From contig JAUIGL010000005.1 in assembly GCA_030430165.1 (NCBI GenBank), forward strand, positions 104,001 through 168,000: a stretch of DNA of 64,000 bases. Direction: 5' to 3'. The position numbers and the translations under genes were made by a program. The notes under the pieces were generated by a model that had not been told where the DNA came from, did not search any database, and worked only from the letters and a program-made list of their open reading frames with translations. Shown one piece after another: positions 45,487 to 55,233 of this stretch (within the stretch, counting starts at the first letter, position 1; each line of letters begins with the position of its first letter). The DNA is from a bacterium (GTDB taxonomy: Bacteria > Desulfobacterota > Binatia > HRBIN30 > CADEER01).

Positions 45487-47454
45487 ATGTCACGGGGTGG
45501 ATTGGTGAGCTACGACTGCTCATTTGCGCGGCGCAGCCTGTGGTTGGCCGTGTTCGTCGCCGCCGTCGTTGCGAGCGGTGGTTGTGCTTCGGGCCGGATC
45601 GGCCTCGCTGCCGTCGATCCGTCGGCCGTCTATCGCGCGCGCTTCGAGAACGCGCTCGACGGCCCGAATCTGGTCAGCAGCGTGACCCGAAAGACTCTTC
45701 GCCGCTACGGTTTGATCTGTAAGGCGGACCTTCCTCCGTGTATCAGCACCCTGCACGCGAGCGTCGTCGGCGGCACCGGTGGCGCCGCCGAGCTCTTCGC
45801 CCTGGCGGAGATGAGCCTGATGCAAGGCGACCGTCTGGCCGACCGCTACGGCACGCCGGAGGTGACGTCCGCGTCGACCAGGGCGGATCGCGGAAAGGCG
45901 AGAGAGGCGCCTCCTCCGGACGCGGCGGCGCGCAGTCGCTATCTGGCCGCGGCGATTTACGCCTATGCCTTCCTCTTCGCCGAGGATCGCGACGACTGGG
46001 TCTCGCTGCTCGATCCGCGCAGCCGGCCGGCGGCAGATATCTACGCGCGCGGTCTCGCCGAAGCGTTCTCGAATTCCCAGCCCGGGGGCATGTTCGTTGC
46101 GGGAGGCCGTTACCGTGTGCCGTGGGGGTACGTCGACATTGCCTTCGACGAGGAGGACCGCAACTGGGGCTCGCGAGCGATGGGGGATTTTCGCTGGCCC
46201 GGTACCTACACTCTCTACGGGCTGAGGAATCGCTACCGCGATGCCGGCATCGGGGTTCCGGTCGCGGCGCGAACCTTCGAACGCGCCGGAACCTTCGACT
46301 TCGTCAGTCCCGATGCCTGGGTTCCCGCCACGATTCTCTTGCGCATCGAAGCCCCTCGCCAGCAGCTGGCGAACGAGGAGATCCGGGCGAGTCTCGAGAT
46401 CTATTCCGCTGCCGAGGCCAGTTCGGTGGTGATCGGCGGGCGCGAGCTGCCACTCGAGACCGATCCGTCGACCGCGCTGGCGGCCACCATGGAGCAATCG
46501 CGGTTCTGGGAGAACAACTTCGCTCGCTTCCTCGGCAAGGCGATCCGAGTCGACCGCCACGTGACGTTGGCAGCGCAGGATCCGTACTCCGACGGCAAGA
46601 TTCCGGTCGTCTTCGTCCACGGAACCGACTCCCATCCATCGACCTGGGCGAACATGGTCAACGACCTTCAGTACGATCGCCAGATTCGCGAGCGTTTTCA
46701 CTTCTGGTTTTTCGAGTACGACTCGGGCAACCCGATTCTCTACTCGGCGATGCTTCTCAGGCGCTCCCTCAACGAGGCGGAGAGCCGCTTCCGGTCGGAG
46801 TACGGGCCGGGTTGTCTCGACGACATGGTGGTGATCGGACACAGCCAGGGCGGCCTGCTGACCAAATTGACCGTGGTCGATTCGGGCACGCTTTTCTGGG
46901 ATCGAAACTACTCGAAGCCCTTTGACGACGTGCCGATGAAGCCGGAGACTCGCGCCTTGCTGAGCGAGTCCATGTTCGTCAAGCCTCTTCCCTACGTCGA
47001 CCGCGTGGTCTTCATCTCTACCCCGCACCGCGGCAGCTTCTTGGCGAGCTCGCAGTTCGTCCAACGATTGGCGAGCAGCATGATCAAGCTGCCGCGCCAG
47101 ATTCTCGAAGTCAGCGCCGACATGGCGCGCGTGCGCAGCCTCTCCCGCTACGGCTACTCGAGGCCGATGAACAGCATCGACAACATGTCTCCGGGGAACC
47201 CGTTCATTCGCACCCTGTCGGGGCTGTCGGTCGTGCCGGGGGTGCACCAGCATTCGATCATCTCGCTCAAGCCCGGCGAGTCGGAGGAGACCGGAAGCGA
47301 CGGCGTCGTGAAGTACCAGAGCGCCCATATCGATGGCGTCGATTCGGAGCTCGTGGTTCGTTCCGGGCACACCACGCTGGCCAACCCCCATACCATCGAG
47401 GAAGTGCGCCGCATTTTGAAGCTGCACGCGGCGGCTGCTAATTGTGGGCCCTGA
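45487..47454 (+). CDS. Alpha/beta-hydrolase lipoprotein
   Basis: This predicted lipoprotein of 655 residues (signal with VVASGGC, lipid Cys near 33) has an N-terminal half of no known family and a C-terminal serine-hydrolase domain starting at PVVFVHGTDSHPSTW, with the nucleophile elbow VIGHSQGG and VFISTPHRGS. This resembles PGAP1- and lipase-type hydrolases. The catalytic His is probably in the SGHTTLANPH segment. The ATG at 45487 fits the signal; an earlier start at 45412 adds 25 residues. It is followed after 6 bases by the DUF4105 gene. Confidence 0.78.
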   Translation: MSRGGLVSYDCSFARRSLWLAVFVAAVVASGGCASGRIGLAAVDPSAVYRARFENALDGPNLVSSVTRKTLRRYGLICKADLPPCISTLHASVVGGTGGAAELFALAEMSLMQGDRLADRYGTPEVTSASTRADRGKAREAPPPDAAARSRYLAAAIYAYAFLFAEDRDDWVSLLDPRSRPAADIYARGLAEAFSNSQPGGMFVAGGRYRVPWGYVDIAFDEEDRNWGSRAMGDFRWPGTYTLYGLRNRYRDAGIGVPVAARTFERAGTFDFVSPDAWVPATILLRIEAPRQQLANEEIRASLEIYSAAEASSVVIGGRELPLETDPSTALAATMEQSRFWENNFARFLGKAIRVDRHVTLAAQDPYSDGKIPVVFVHGTDSHPSTWANMVNDLQYDRQIRERFHFWFFEYDSGNPILYSAMLLRRSLNEAESRFRSEYGPGCLDDMVVIGHSQGGLLTKLTVVDSGTLFWDRNYSKPFDDVPMKPETRALLSESMFVKPLPYVDRVVFISTPHRGSFLASSQFVQRLASSMIKLPRQILEVSADMARVRSLSRYGYSRPMNSIDNMSPGNPFIRTLSGLSVVPGVHQHSIISLKPGESEETGSDGVVKYQSAHIDGVDSELVVRSGHTTLANPHTIEEVRRILKLHAAAANCGP

Positions 47455-47460
47455 TCGACG

Positions 47461-48465
47461 ATGTCGCGCTTGCTCAAGACGCCTTTGTACGTGTTTGGTG
47501 CGCTGCCGCTGGCCCTCGTATCGCTCTGGGGGGCGGCGGCTATCTGGGTCGACGGGCCGTCCGATCGGCTGGTGGCAGGTGGGCTGGCGGCGATCCCTCC
47601 GTTGGTCACGATCGGCTCGATCCTTTTTCTGCGGCCGTGGAGTCGGGCGCTGGTGGTCGGCGGATTGGCCGTCGCCGTGGTGATCGGCTGGTGGCTGTCC
47701 CTCGAGCCGAGCAACGATCGAAACTGGATGCCCGACGTCGCGCAGCAGCCGGCGGTTCGCTTCGATGGCGACCTGGTGACCATCGAGAACGTGCGCAACT
47801 TCGACTATCGATCGGAGACCGACTTCGACGAGAACTGGGAGACGCGAACCTACGATTTGAGCCAGATCGTCGGCGCCGATCTCTTTCTCTCCTACTGGGG
47901 GTCTCCCTGGATCGCGCACACCATAGCCAGCTGGGAGTTCGCCGATGGCGAGCAGCTGGCGATCTCGATCGAGACCCGCAAGGAGGTCGGCGAGAGCTAC
48001 TCGGCGATCCTCGGCTTCTTTCGCCAGTACGAGCTCTACTATGTCGTCGCCGACGAGCGCGACGTGGTTCGCCTGCGCAGCAACTATCGCGGCGAAGAGG
48101 TTCATCTCTACCGCATGGTGACTCCGCCCGAATTCGCCAGGGCGCTGCTCGTCGACTACCTGGAGAAGGTCAACAGTCTCGCTGCCCAGCCGGAGTGGTA
48201 CAACGCGCTGACCCACAACTGTACGACGACCATCCGCCTGCATGCCGAGCATGTCGCGCCGGGAAATCCGCTCGACTGGCGTATCCTCGTCAACGGAAAG
48301 CTCGACGAGCTCGGCTACGCGCGCGGCACGATCGACACCAGCATCCCTTTCGAAGAGCTGCGCGAGAAAACCGACATCACCGAACGCGCGAAGGCTGCCG
48401 ACCAGAGTCCGGACTTCTCCCGCCTGATTCGCGTCGGTTTGCGGCGCCCGCCGCAGCACCGCTGA
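47461..48465 (+). CDS. DUF4105 domain membrane protein
   Basis: The 334 residues contain three N-terminal hydrophobic helices (about 8-30, 38-58, 62-80) followed by a periplasmic DUF4105 domain. Family marks are AHTIASWEFADGEQLAISIETRKE and YNALTHNCTTTIR, whose His and Cys give it a protease-like look. No activity is established. It probably acts with the preceding lipoprotein hydrolase. Confidence 0.8.
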   Translation: MSRLLKTPLYVFGALPLALVSLWGAAAIWVDGPSDRLVAGGLAAIPPLVTIGSILFLRPWSRALVVGGLAVAVVIGWWLSLEPSNDRNWMPDVAQQPAVRFDGDLVTIENVRNFDYRSETDFDENWETRTYDLSQIVGADLFLSYWGSPWIAHTIASWEFADGEQLAISIETRKEVGESYSAILGFFRQYELYYVVADERDVVRLRSNYRGEEVHLYRMVTPPEFARALLVDYLEKVNSLAAQPEWYNALTHNCTTTIRLHAEHVAPGNPLDWRILVNGKLDELGYARGTIDTSIPFEELREKTDITERAKAADQSPDFSRLIRVGLRRPPQHR

Positions 48466-48546
48466 CCGCGAGCAGGTGGCAGGGGCGCCGCGAGCGAGCG
48501 GCGCTATTGCCAGTCCGCATTGCCCGGGTTAACGTTTCCATCTTCC

Positions 48547-51500
48547 ATGGCGCAGTCCGAGCAGCATCCCGAAGCGACCAGCTGGGTGGAGTCGCTGAGG
48601 CGCTTCCCCCGCCGGCACCCGTACTGGACCGCGCTCCTGGTGCTCATCGTGGTCGTCCGCGCGGCGCTGCCGTACGTGCTGCGCCCGGTGCTCGAAGACC
48701 AGATCTCCGCCCTACTGACCGGGCGGATCGAGATCGAGGACGTCGACCTGGCGCTGCTGCGCGGCGAAGCGGCGGTCGAGGGCGTGCGCGTTTTCGGCGC
48801 CGACGGCGGAGAGCCGCCGGTTGCCTTTGGCCAGCTTCTCGCCAACGTCAGCCTGGTCGGATTTCCCTTCAGCGAGGTCGTCGTCGAGAATCTCCACTTG
48901 CTGAAGCCAGTCGTGCGGGTGGTGCGCGAGGCGGACGGCACACTCAATCTGGAGCGCTTGCCGGCGCCGCCGGCGGAGGATGAGGAGTCCGAGGCGGCGG
49001 AAGAGCCGGTGCCGCCGGAGGACGAGGCGGCCTTGGAGGACGACAGCGGCTGGCCGATCGGCCTGACTCGCTTGGCGCTGCAGGACGCGACGATCTCCTT
49101 CGTCGACCGCACGGTTCCGGATTTCGATCCGATCGAGTTCCACATCGACCTGCTCGAGATCGAGCGCACTGCCTACGGCGGTCCGATTTACGGCGACGAA
49201 CAGGGAAAGGTCACCCTGGTTTCGGAGCTCGCCGGTGCTCCGCTGAAGATTTCGGCCGATTTCGACTCCGAGATCCTCAAGGCGACGAGTACCGGCAGTT
49301 TTTCGGCGAACTCTCTGGATGTCGGGCTGGGCGCGCCCTACGCGGCTCAGTTGTTGGGGTGGAAGGACTTGCGCGGCACCCTCGACCTCGATGTCGATTT
49401 CGCGGCGAACCAGGGGAAAACGCGTTCCCCGCGTGTCGTCGCCGAGCTCCGCGATTTCGTGATCGAGGTCAGGGGCGAAGAGCAACCGGCGGTATCGTGG
49501 GACTCGCTGCGGGTGGAGATCGACGAGGTCGACGCCGAGGAGTTGTCGGTCGACGTCGCCCTGGTCCGCCTGTCGAACTTCGCGATCCGGATTCGGCCCG
49601 CCGAAGAACAGCCGCTGGTCGTGCTCAGCAAGATGGACGAGGAGGCGGCGGCAGGAGCCTCGGAATCCGAAGCCGCCGCCGACGCAGTGGCCGAGCCAGC
49701 AGAAGCGGCGGGTGACGCCGATGCAGAGGCCGAGCCGTTCGATTCCGAAGGTGTCGCCGGCGAGGCTGCCGAACCGGCCGCGGCGGAAGTGGTAGCAGAT
49801 GCCGCGACCGAGCCGGCCGAATCGGATGTTGCGGCCGCCCCGGAGAGCGAAGCCGAGCCGGCAGTAGAAGTAGAGGTTGTCGAGCAGGCGGAGTCCGCCG
49901 AGGCGGAGGCTGCCGCCGAAGCAGAGCCGGAAGCGGCGGTGGAGCAGGTCGCCGCCGAGACGGCGGACGAGCGAGCGGCCGATGCGGGGCAAGCTGCGCA
50001 AGGTGAGGGGCCCACTTCCGCGAACGAGCCCGCGGCCGACGACGTCGAAGAGGCGCCGCCCGCTTCGCAGGGCCAGCCGAAGTGGCGATTGGCCAAGCTC
50101 GTGATCGACGGAGCTCATGTGCTGGTGGAGTCGCCCGAGAAGAATCTCGACGTCGGTCTTCAGGTGGAGCTGGCCGAGCTGTCGAGCGAGCCCGGGGCGA
50201 AGGGGACGCTGGACTTCGAGGCGCTGGTCGAAGGCGGATCGCTGGCGATTGCCGGCGCCCTCGGTATCGCCCCGCCGCATTTCGACGGGACGGTCAAGTT
50301 GACGGATCTCGCCCTGGAGTCGGTCCTGCCGGTGGTACCGGCGCCGCAGGTCGAGATCGTCCGCGCAGGCACGACCCGCGCCGACCTCGCCCTGGTGTTC
50401 GACATGCGGGAGCAGGCGGAGCCGGATGTCGTTCCGGTGGACGCGACCGTCTCGGGCAAGCTGGGATTGGCAGGTTTGCGAGTCGCCGGCGACAACGCCG
50501 ACGAGTTCAGCCTCGATTGGGATGATCTGGCGATCGACATCGACGGGATCGACGTTCGCAACGGCGAGCCCGCCAGCGCCGACGGAACGCCGCCGATTCG
50601 GATTACCAGCATCGAGCTGGTGGCGCCCGCCTTCCACGGGGTTCGCATGGAAGACGGCGGCATCGCGCTGCCGCACCAACTCGGGCTCGGCGCCGAGACC
50701 GAGGCGGTGCACCGTGAGGAGGTGGCGGCCAAGGTCGCGGAGCGCCAGGCCGAGCCGCCGCAGGACACGCCGCCGATCCAGCTCGACCGCTTCCGTCTCA
50801 CCAAGGGCTCGGTCGAGCTCACCGATCGCGCAGTGCAGCCGGTGACCAAGCCGGGATTGAGCAAGATCAAGGTTGCGCTCGACAACGTGCGTATGCCCGA
50901 GCGCCGCATCGAGAAGCTGGCCTTCTCGGCAAAGGGCAAGCGCGGCGGACTGCTCAGCGCCGAGGGCAATCTCGACGGCGAAGCGACGAACATCGTCTTC
51001 AAAATCGACAAGTACAAGCTGCGTCCGTACGACCCCTACGCGGTCACCTTTTCCGGGTACGGAATTCGCCGCGGAGCTCTGACGGTCGAGTCCGAGGTGA
51101 AGCTGCTCGGGGCGGACTTCGACACCAATACCAACGTCGTCGTCCACCAGTTCGCACTCAAGAACACCGAGAACGCCCACGGGTTCGAGGACGAGGTCGG
51201 GATTCCGATCAGTCTCGCTCTGGCCCTGCTCAAGGACACCAACGGCGACATCGTTCTCGATGTGCCGGTGAAGGGGAACGCCGACGAAACCGAGGTCGGC
51301 ATCGGCTCGGTCATCGGCCAGCAGCTGCGCCGGATCGTGATCAACGCTCTCGCGTCACCGCTCAAGCTGTTTGGCGCCGGTGGCGACGAGCTCGGTGACA
51401 TGACCGCGGCTGAGATCCCTTTTGCCGAGGGAAGCGAAACCCTGTCTCCAGAAGGGCGCGCGCAGGCCGAGGAGCTCGCCGCGTTGCTGCGTGAGCGCCC

Positions 51501-51930
51501 CGATCTCGCCCTCCACCTCGATGTCAAGAACAGCCTGAAGGACGTGCGCTCGCTGCAGGAGGCGGTCCTCCTCCAGGAGCTCGAGGCGAAGGAGTCGGTC
51601 GAGGGCGAGTCGCTGACGATCAAGACCTATCTCGAGCAGCGTGCCGCCGGAGAAGAGGCGGAGCTCCCGCCGTATCTCGAGCCTCTGCTCGACGACCTGT
51701 TGTCGCACCGCCGCCCGCCCGAAAAGCTGATCATGGCGCTCTCGCAGTCGCGAATCGACGTCGTGCGCAACGTGATGGTCGGCGAGCTCGGTGTCGGCGA
51801 GCAGCAGATCCTGGTCGACGACAAGCTCCACCCAGGCATGGTCGGGGGGACTCCGCGTGTCGAGGCGGAGCTCGGCGTAGTCGAGGAAGACGAGGAAGAG
51901 GTCGACGACGACGAGCTCGACGAAGAGTAG
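48547..51930 (+). CDS. Large DUF748/AsmA-like envelope protein
   Basis: This 1127-residue protein has one N-terminal membrane helix (about 28-45) and a very long periplasmic beta-rich region of the DUF748/AsmA-like type (FSEVVVENLHLLKPVVRVVRE, SFVDRTVPDFDPIEF, LKDTNGDIVLDVPVKGN). Such proteins are thought to bridge the envelope and help lipid or outer-membrane homeostasis. Residues about 370-510 are an Ala/Glu/Pro low-complexity insert. The C-terminus after about 960 (FAEGSETLSPEGRAQAEELA) has the OmpA-like stretch usual for this family, then an acidic tail. Confidence 0.8.
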   Translation: MAQSEQHPEATSWVESLRRFPRRHPYWTALLVLIVVVRAALPYVLRPVLEDQISALLTGRIEIEDVDLALLRGEAAVEGVRVFGADGGEPPVAFGQLLANVSLVGFPFSEVVVENLHLLKPVVRVVREADGTLNLERLPAPPAEDEESEAAEEPVPPEDEAALEDDSGWPIGLTRLALQDATISFVDRTVPDFDPIEFHIDLLEIERTAYGGPIYGDEQGKVTLVSELAGAPLKISADFDSEILKATSTGSFSANSLDVGLGAPYAAQLLGWKDLRGTLDLDVDFAANQGKTRSPRVVAELRDFVIEVRGEEQPAVSWDSLRVEIDEVDAEELSVDVALVRLSNFAIRIRPAEEQPLVVLSKMDEEAAAGASESEAAADAVAEPAEAAGDADAEAEPFDSEGVAGEAAEPAAAEVVADAATEPAESDVAAAPESEAEPAVEVEVVEQAESAEAEAAAEAEPEAAVEQVAAETADERAADAGQAAQGEGPTSANEPAADDVEEAPPASQGQPKWRLAKLVIDGAHVLVESPEKNLDVGLQVELAELSSEPGAKGTLDFEALVEGGSLAIAGALGIAPPHFDGTVKLTDLALESVLPVVPAPQVEIVRAGTTRADLALVFDMREQAEPDVVPVDATVSGKLGLAGLRVAGDNADEFSLDWDDLAIDIDGIDVRNGEPASADGTPPIRITSIELVAPAFHGVRMEDGGIALPHQLGLGAETEAVHREEVAAKVAERQAEPPQDTPPIQLDRFRLTKGSVELTDRAVQPVTKPGLSKIKVALDNVRMPERRIEKLAFSAKGKRGGLLSAEGNLDGEATNIVFKIDKYKLRPYDPYAVTFSGYGIRRGALTVESEVKLLGADFDTNTNVVVHQFALKNTENAHGFEDEVGIPISLALALLKDTNGDIVLDVPVKGNADETEVGIGSVIGQQLRRIVINALASPLKLFGAGGDELGDMTAAEIPFAEGSETLSPEGRAQAEELAALLRERPDLALHLDVKNSLKDVRSLQEAVLLQELEAKESVEGESLTIKTYLEQRAAGEEAELPPYLEPLLDDLLSHRRPPEKLIMALSQSRIDVVRNVMVGELGVGEQQILVDDKLHPGMVGGTPRVEAELGVVEEDEEEVDDDELDEE

Positions 51931-52006
51931 TCCTCGGCTGCTTCGGTGAGGCGGCTGGCGTCGTTTCCGGTTTCGTGAGCCAATGGCGAGCGAAAGGAGA
52001 CCGCCG

Positions 52007-52561
52007 ATGAGAACCGACGAACCGAGAGTTGCGCCGCTGGCCGACGCCGAGATCGACAGCGAAATTCGCGAGATCTTCGGCGAGGGAGACGTGCTGAACA
52101 TTTTTCGCACGCTCGCCCACCACCCCAAGTTGCTCAAACGCTGGCTCGTTTTCGGCAACCACGTGCTCTCCAAGGGCACGTTGTCGGCGCGCGATCGCGA
52201 GCTGGTGATTCTGCGCGCGGGCTGGCTTTGTCGATCCGAGTACGAATGGACGCAACACCACGGCATCGGTTTGCTGTCTGGGCTCACCGAGGAAGAGATC
52301 GACCGAATCTCGGTCGGCCCGGACGCGGACGGCTGGTCGGACTTCGACCGCGCTCAGCTTCGCGCCGTCGACGAGCTGGTTGGCGACGCGTTCATCAGCG
52401 ACGCCACCTGGGCCGCGCTGTCGCAGCGCTACGATACCCAGCAGATGATCGACCTGATCTTCGCGGTCGGTCAGTACAACCTGGTGTCGATGGCGCTCAA
52501 CTCGCTCGGTGTGCAGCTCGAAGACCGCACCGAGCGGTTGCCCGAGGGGCGGCGGCCGTGA
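52007..52561 (+). CDS. Carboxymuconolactone decarboxylase family protein
   Basis: This 184-residue helical protein has the AhpD-like fold. It lacks the CxxC redox pair of AhpD and instead shows CRSEYEWTQHHGIG, the pattern of CMD-family proteins that act on small organic acids or have unknown roles. AAAGGAG precedes the ATG at 52007, which is preferred over the ATG at 51983. The stop overlaps the SDR start (GTGA), so the two enzymes are likely a unit. Confidence 0.78.
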   Translation: MRTDEPRVAPLADAEIDSEIREIFGEGDVLNIFRTLAHHPKLLKRWLVFGNHVLSKGTLSARDRELVILRAGWLCRSEYEWTQHHGIGLLSGLTEEEIDRISVGPDADGWSDFDRAQLRAVDELVGDAFISDATWAALSQRYDTQQMIDLIFAVGQYNLVSMALNSLGVQLEDRTERLPEGRRP

Positions 52562-53358
52562 GCGGAAGGCTGGCTGACAAGGTGGCGATCGTCGTCGGCG
52601 CCGGCCAGACCCCCGGGGACACGATCGGCAACGGGCGGGCGACCGCGGTTCTGTTCGCGCGCGAGGGCGCGACCGTGGCCTGTGTCGACCGGGTTGCCGC
52701 CGCGGCCGAACAGACCGTGGCTCAGATCGTGTCGGAAGGCGGCACCGCGTTTCCCGTGGTTGCCGACGTTACCCAGGAAGATGCGTGTCGCGAGGTGGTC
52801 GCCGCGGTGCTCGAACGCGGCTCGCGGGTGGATGTCCTGCACAACAACGTCGGCATCGGTGCCGGCGATCAGACTCCGTCGCGGATCGATCCCGAGGCAT
52901 GGGATCGGATCTTCGACGTCAATCTCAAGTCGGCGATCCTCCCGTGCAAGGCCGTGCTGCCGATCATGCGCGAGCGATGCGCCGGCTCGATCATCAACAT
53001 TTCCTCGGTCGGCGCCGTCTGCGCCATGCCGACGGTTGCCTACAAAGCTTCGAAGGCGGCGCTCAACGCCTACACGCAGTCGCTGGCGATCGGCAATGCC
53101 AAGTACGGCATCCGCGCCAACGTGATCATGCCGGGTCTCATGAATACGCCAATGGCGATCGACGGCATTGCCGCGGCGACCGGAGTCGACAAGCAAACGC
53201 TGATCGAGCAACGCGACGCGATGGTGCCGCTGCGCGGCAAGATGGGAACCGCATGGGACGTCGCTCACGCCGCGCTCTTCCTCGCCTCCGACGAGTCGGG
53301 TTTCATCACCGGCGTCGCCCTCCCAGTCGACGGCGGGCAAAGCGCCCGAATCGGCTGA
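52558..53358 (+). CDS. Short-chain dehydrogenase/reductase
   Basis: This 266-residue Rossmann-fold oxidoreductase has a GAGQTPGDTIGNG nucleotide loop (a longer variant of TGxxxGxG), NNVG, a catalytic Ser in NISSVGA and the YKASK pair. The C-terminal GFITGVALPVDGGQ is typical. The substrate is unknown; pairing with a CMD protein hints at catabolism of a cyclic or aromatic compound. It starts at GTG 52558, overlapping the CMD stop. Confidence 0.88.
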   Translation: MSGRLADKVAIVVGAGQTPGDTIGNGRATAVLFAREGATVACVDRVAAAAEQTVAQIVSEGGTAFPVVADVTQEDACREVVAAVLERGSRVDVLHNNVGIGAGDQTPSRIDPEAWDRIFDVNLKSAILPCKAVLPIMRERCAGSIINISSVGAVCAMPTVAYKASKAALNAYTQSLAIGNAKYGIRANVIMPGLMNTPMAIDGIAAATGVDKQTLIEQRDAMVPLRGKMGTAWDVAHAALFLASDESGFITGVALPVDGGQSARIG

Positions 53359-53397
53359 TTTCATTTGGAGGCTGGCGGAGATGAGAAAATTTGAATG

Positions 53398-53444
53398 CCT
53401 CTCCCTGTGGGAGAGGTCGGGCGCAGCCCGGGTGAGGGTCCCTC
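53398..53444. repeat. REP-like compound hairpin element
   Basis: Three consecutive short palindromes: cctctccc/gggagagg (53398-53405 with 53409-53416), cgggc/gcccg, and gaggg/ccctc. This GGGAGAGG-TCGGGC-GCAGCCCGGGTGAGGG form resembles an intergenic repeat seen in many bacterial genomes. It lies after the SDR gene. Confidence 0.6.
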
Positions 53445-53514
53445 AGATGACCGAGCGATAGCGAGGCTCCGACTAGAATCGAAACGCCTGCACCGCCCGC
53501 AGCGCAGCGAAAGG

Positions 53515-53542
53515 TTGCCCCCACCGGGGCTGGGCGTATGCT
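53515..53542 (+). promoter_or_regulatory. Candidate promoter of the carotenoid-oxygenase gene
   Basis: TTGCCC (53515-53520), 16 nt, TATGCT (53537-53542), about 60 bases before the ATG at 53602. It lies downstream of the REP-like hairpins that end the previous unit. Confidence 0.45.
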
Positions 53543-53601
53543 CGGGGGAGTCGCTGCGTCGGACCCCGACCAGCCGACCTCACCCCAACCACGGAGCATA
53601 T

Positions 53602-55011
53602 ATGGAAGCCGATGCGAACAGTCTCTTTGCGAAGGCGTGGCGTCCCAACCCGGTGGAGACGTCGTACGAGATGACCGAGATCGAGGGGAGTGTCCCTCGC
53701 GAGATCTGCGGTACTTTGTACCGAAACGGACCGTGCCAGAAGATTGCTCCGGAGATCGGGGCGGGGGCGCTCCACTTGTTCGACGGCGATGCTCTGGTCC
53801 ACGCGATTCGCTTTGAAGACGGCAAGGTGAGCTACCTCGGTCGTTTCGCGCAGACCGAGAGCTATTTGCGCGAGCAGCGCGAGGGACGGTATTGCGGCGG
53901 GCTCAACGTTCGCCCCGAGGTCGCGATCGACGAGCCGCCGCCGGCGATCCAGCCCAACACCAATGTGGTCGCCCACGGCGGACGGCTCTTCGCCCTGGTC
54001 GAGAACGCGCCGCCATTCGAGATGGATCCGGTTACGCTCGAGTCGAAGGGACTGTGGCCCTACGACGGCAAGATGGTCGGCATGGCGACGACGGCTCACC
54101 CCAAGATCGACGGCAAGACTGGGCAGATGCTGATCCACGGCTACCAGCCGATCGAACCGTACCTGCAGCTCTACGTCGTCGAGCCGGACGGCGAGGTGTC
54201 GCTCGCCGAGGCGATCGAGGCGCCGTGGCCGCCGATGATGCACGACTTCGCGATCACCGAGAACTACGTGGTCTTTCCCCTGTGCAGCGTCTACTTCGAC
54301 CTCGAGCCGATGCTCCAGGGCAAACGCTTCACCGAAGTCGTCACCGCGCGCGACGATCTCAACATCAAGCTCGGCGTGCGCGGTCGCGCCCCGGGCAGCC
54401 CGGTTCGCTGGATCGACGTGCCGAGCACCGGTTTCATGTTCCACCCCGGCAACGCCTACGAGCGCGACGGCAAGATCTACATGGACGCCTGCAAGTACGA
54501 GGACGCCGCGGGCCTGCTCGAGTCCCTGTCGACGGTGCGCGGCGGCTCTTGCAACAGCGGGATCGTCGCCCACCCCTACCTCTACGAGATCGACGTCGAT
54601 GCCGGGACCTGCAAAGAGACCAAGCTGTCCGACATCGGAGCCGAGTTCCCGCGACTCGACGACCGCCTGGTCGGCTACGAGAATCGCTGGGGCTACGCCG
54701 CCACCGCCGAAGCCGGCGCCAAGGAAGCCGAGGCGGTGTTCCGCCGTGTGACAAAGTACGATCGCCAGACCGGCAAGTCGGTGCACCGTCCGGTGGTCGA
54801 CGGGCAATGGGTCGGCGAGCCAGTCTTCGTGCCCAGGTCGCCCGATGCCGAGGAGGACGACGGCTTCGTCCTCACCCTGCTGTTCGACGCCATCGCCGAC
54901 CGCTCGGCGATCGAGATCCTCGACGCCCGCAACATCGACGCCGAGCCACTGGCGAGGGTGTGGTTCAGGGAGCGGGTGCCGATGGGGTTTCACGGCAACT
55001 TCGCGCCTTAG
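53602..55011 (+). CDS. Carotenoid oxygenase family protein
   Basis: This non-heme iron dioxygenase of 469 residues (seven-bladed propeller) cleaves carotenoids, apocarotenoids or stilbene-like substrates in known members. The four iron-binding His are visible in TTAHPK, MHDFAIT, MFHPGNAYE and the C-terminal GFHGNF. CGTLYRNGP near the N-terminus is a family signature. It has its own promoter and ends before a tandem hairpin array. The actual substrate cannot be told. Confidence 0.88.
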   Translation: MEADANSLFAKAWRPNPVETSYEMTEIEGSVPREICGTLYRNGPCQKIAPEIGAGALHLFDGDALVHAIRFEDGKVSYLGRFAQTESYLREQREGRYCGGLNVRPEVAIDEPPPAIQPNTNVVAHGGRLFALVENAPPFEMDPVTLESKGLWPYDGKMVGMATTAHPKIDGKTGQMLIHGYQPIEPYLQLYVVEPDGEVSLAEAIEAPWPPMMHDFAITENYVVFPLCSVYFDLEPMLQGKRFTEVVTARDDLNIKLGVRGRAPGSPVRWIDVPSTGFMFHPGNAYERDGKIYMDACKYEDAAGLLESLSTVRGGSCNSGIVAHPYLYEIDVDAGTCKETKLSDIGAEFPRLDDRLVGYENRWGYAATAEAGAKEAEAVFRRVTKYDRQTGKSVHRPVVDGQWVGEPVFVPRSPDAEEDDGFVLTLLFDAIADRSAIEILDARNIDAEPLARVWFRERVPMGFHGNFAP

Positions 55012-55047
55012 GGCGCGGGATCTCCCCCAGTCTTTTTCCTGACCTCC

Positions 55048-55160
55048 CTTTGGCCGCTCGCCGCAGGCGAGCTTTGGCCGCCTGGCGCAAAGCGCCGGCT
55101 TTGGCCGCGCCGCCGAGGCGGCGCTTTGGACGTCGTTCCTGTCCTACCGGACAGGAACGA
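55048..55160. repeat. Tandem array of four hairpins with a shared 9-nt spacer
   Basis: Four units each consist of CTTTGGCCG (CTTTGGACG in the last) followed by a hairpin. Stems are ctcgcc/ggcgag (55057-55071), ctggcgc/gcgccgg (55082-55098), cgccgcc/ggcggcg (55108-55123) and a perfect 12-bp tcgttcctgtcc/ggacaggaacga (55133-55160). Stem sequences differ, so the structure rather than the sequence is repeated. It lies between the carotenoid oxygenase and the thiolase. Confidence 0.75.
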
Positions 55161-55233
55161 CCGTGGGTTGAGTGGTTGCGCGCCGTGTGCTGGCATACTC
55201 GTTTGAATCGAACCAGCTCGGAAGGAGCATTTC

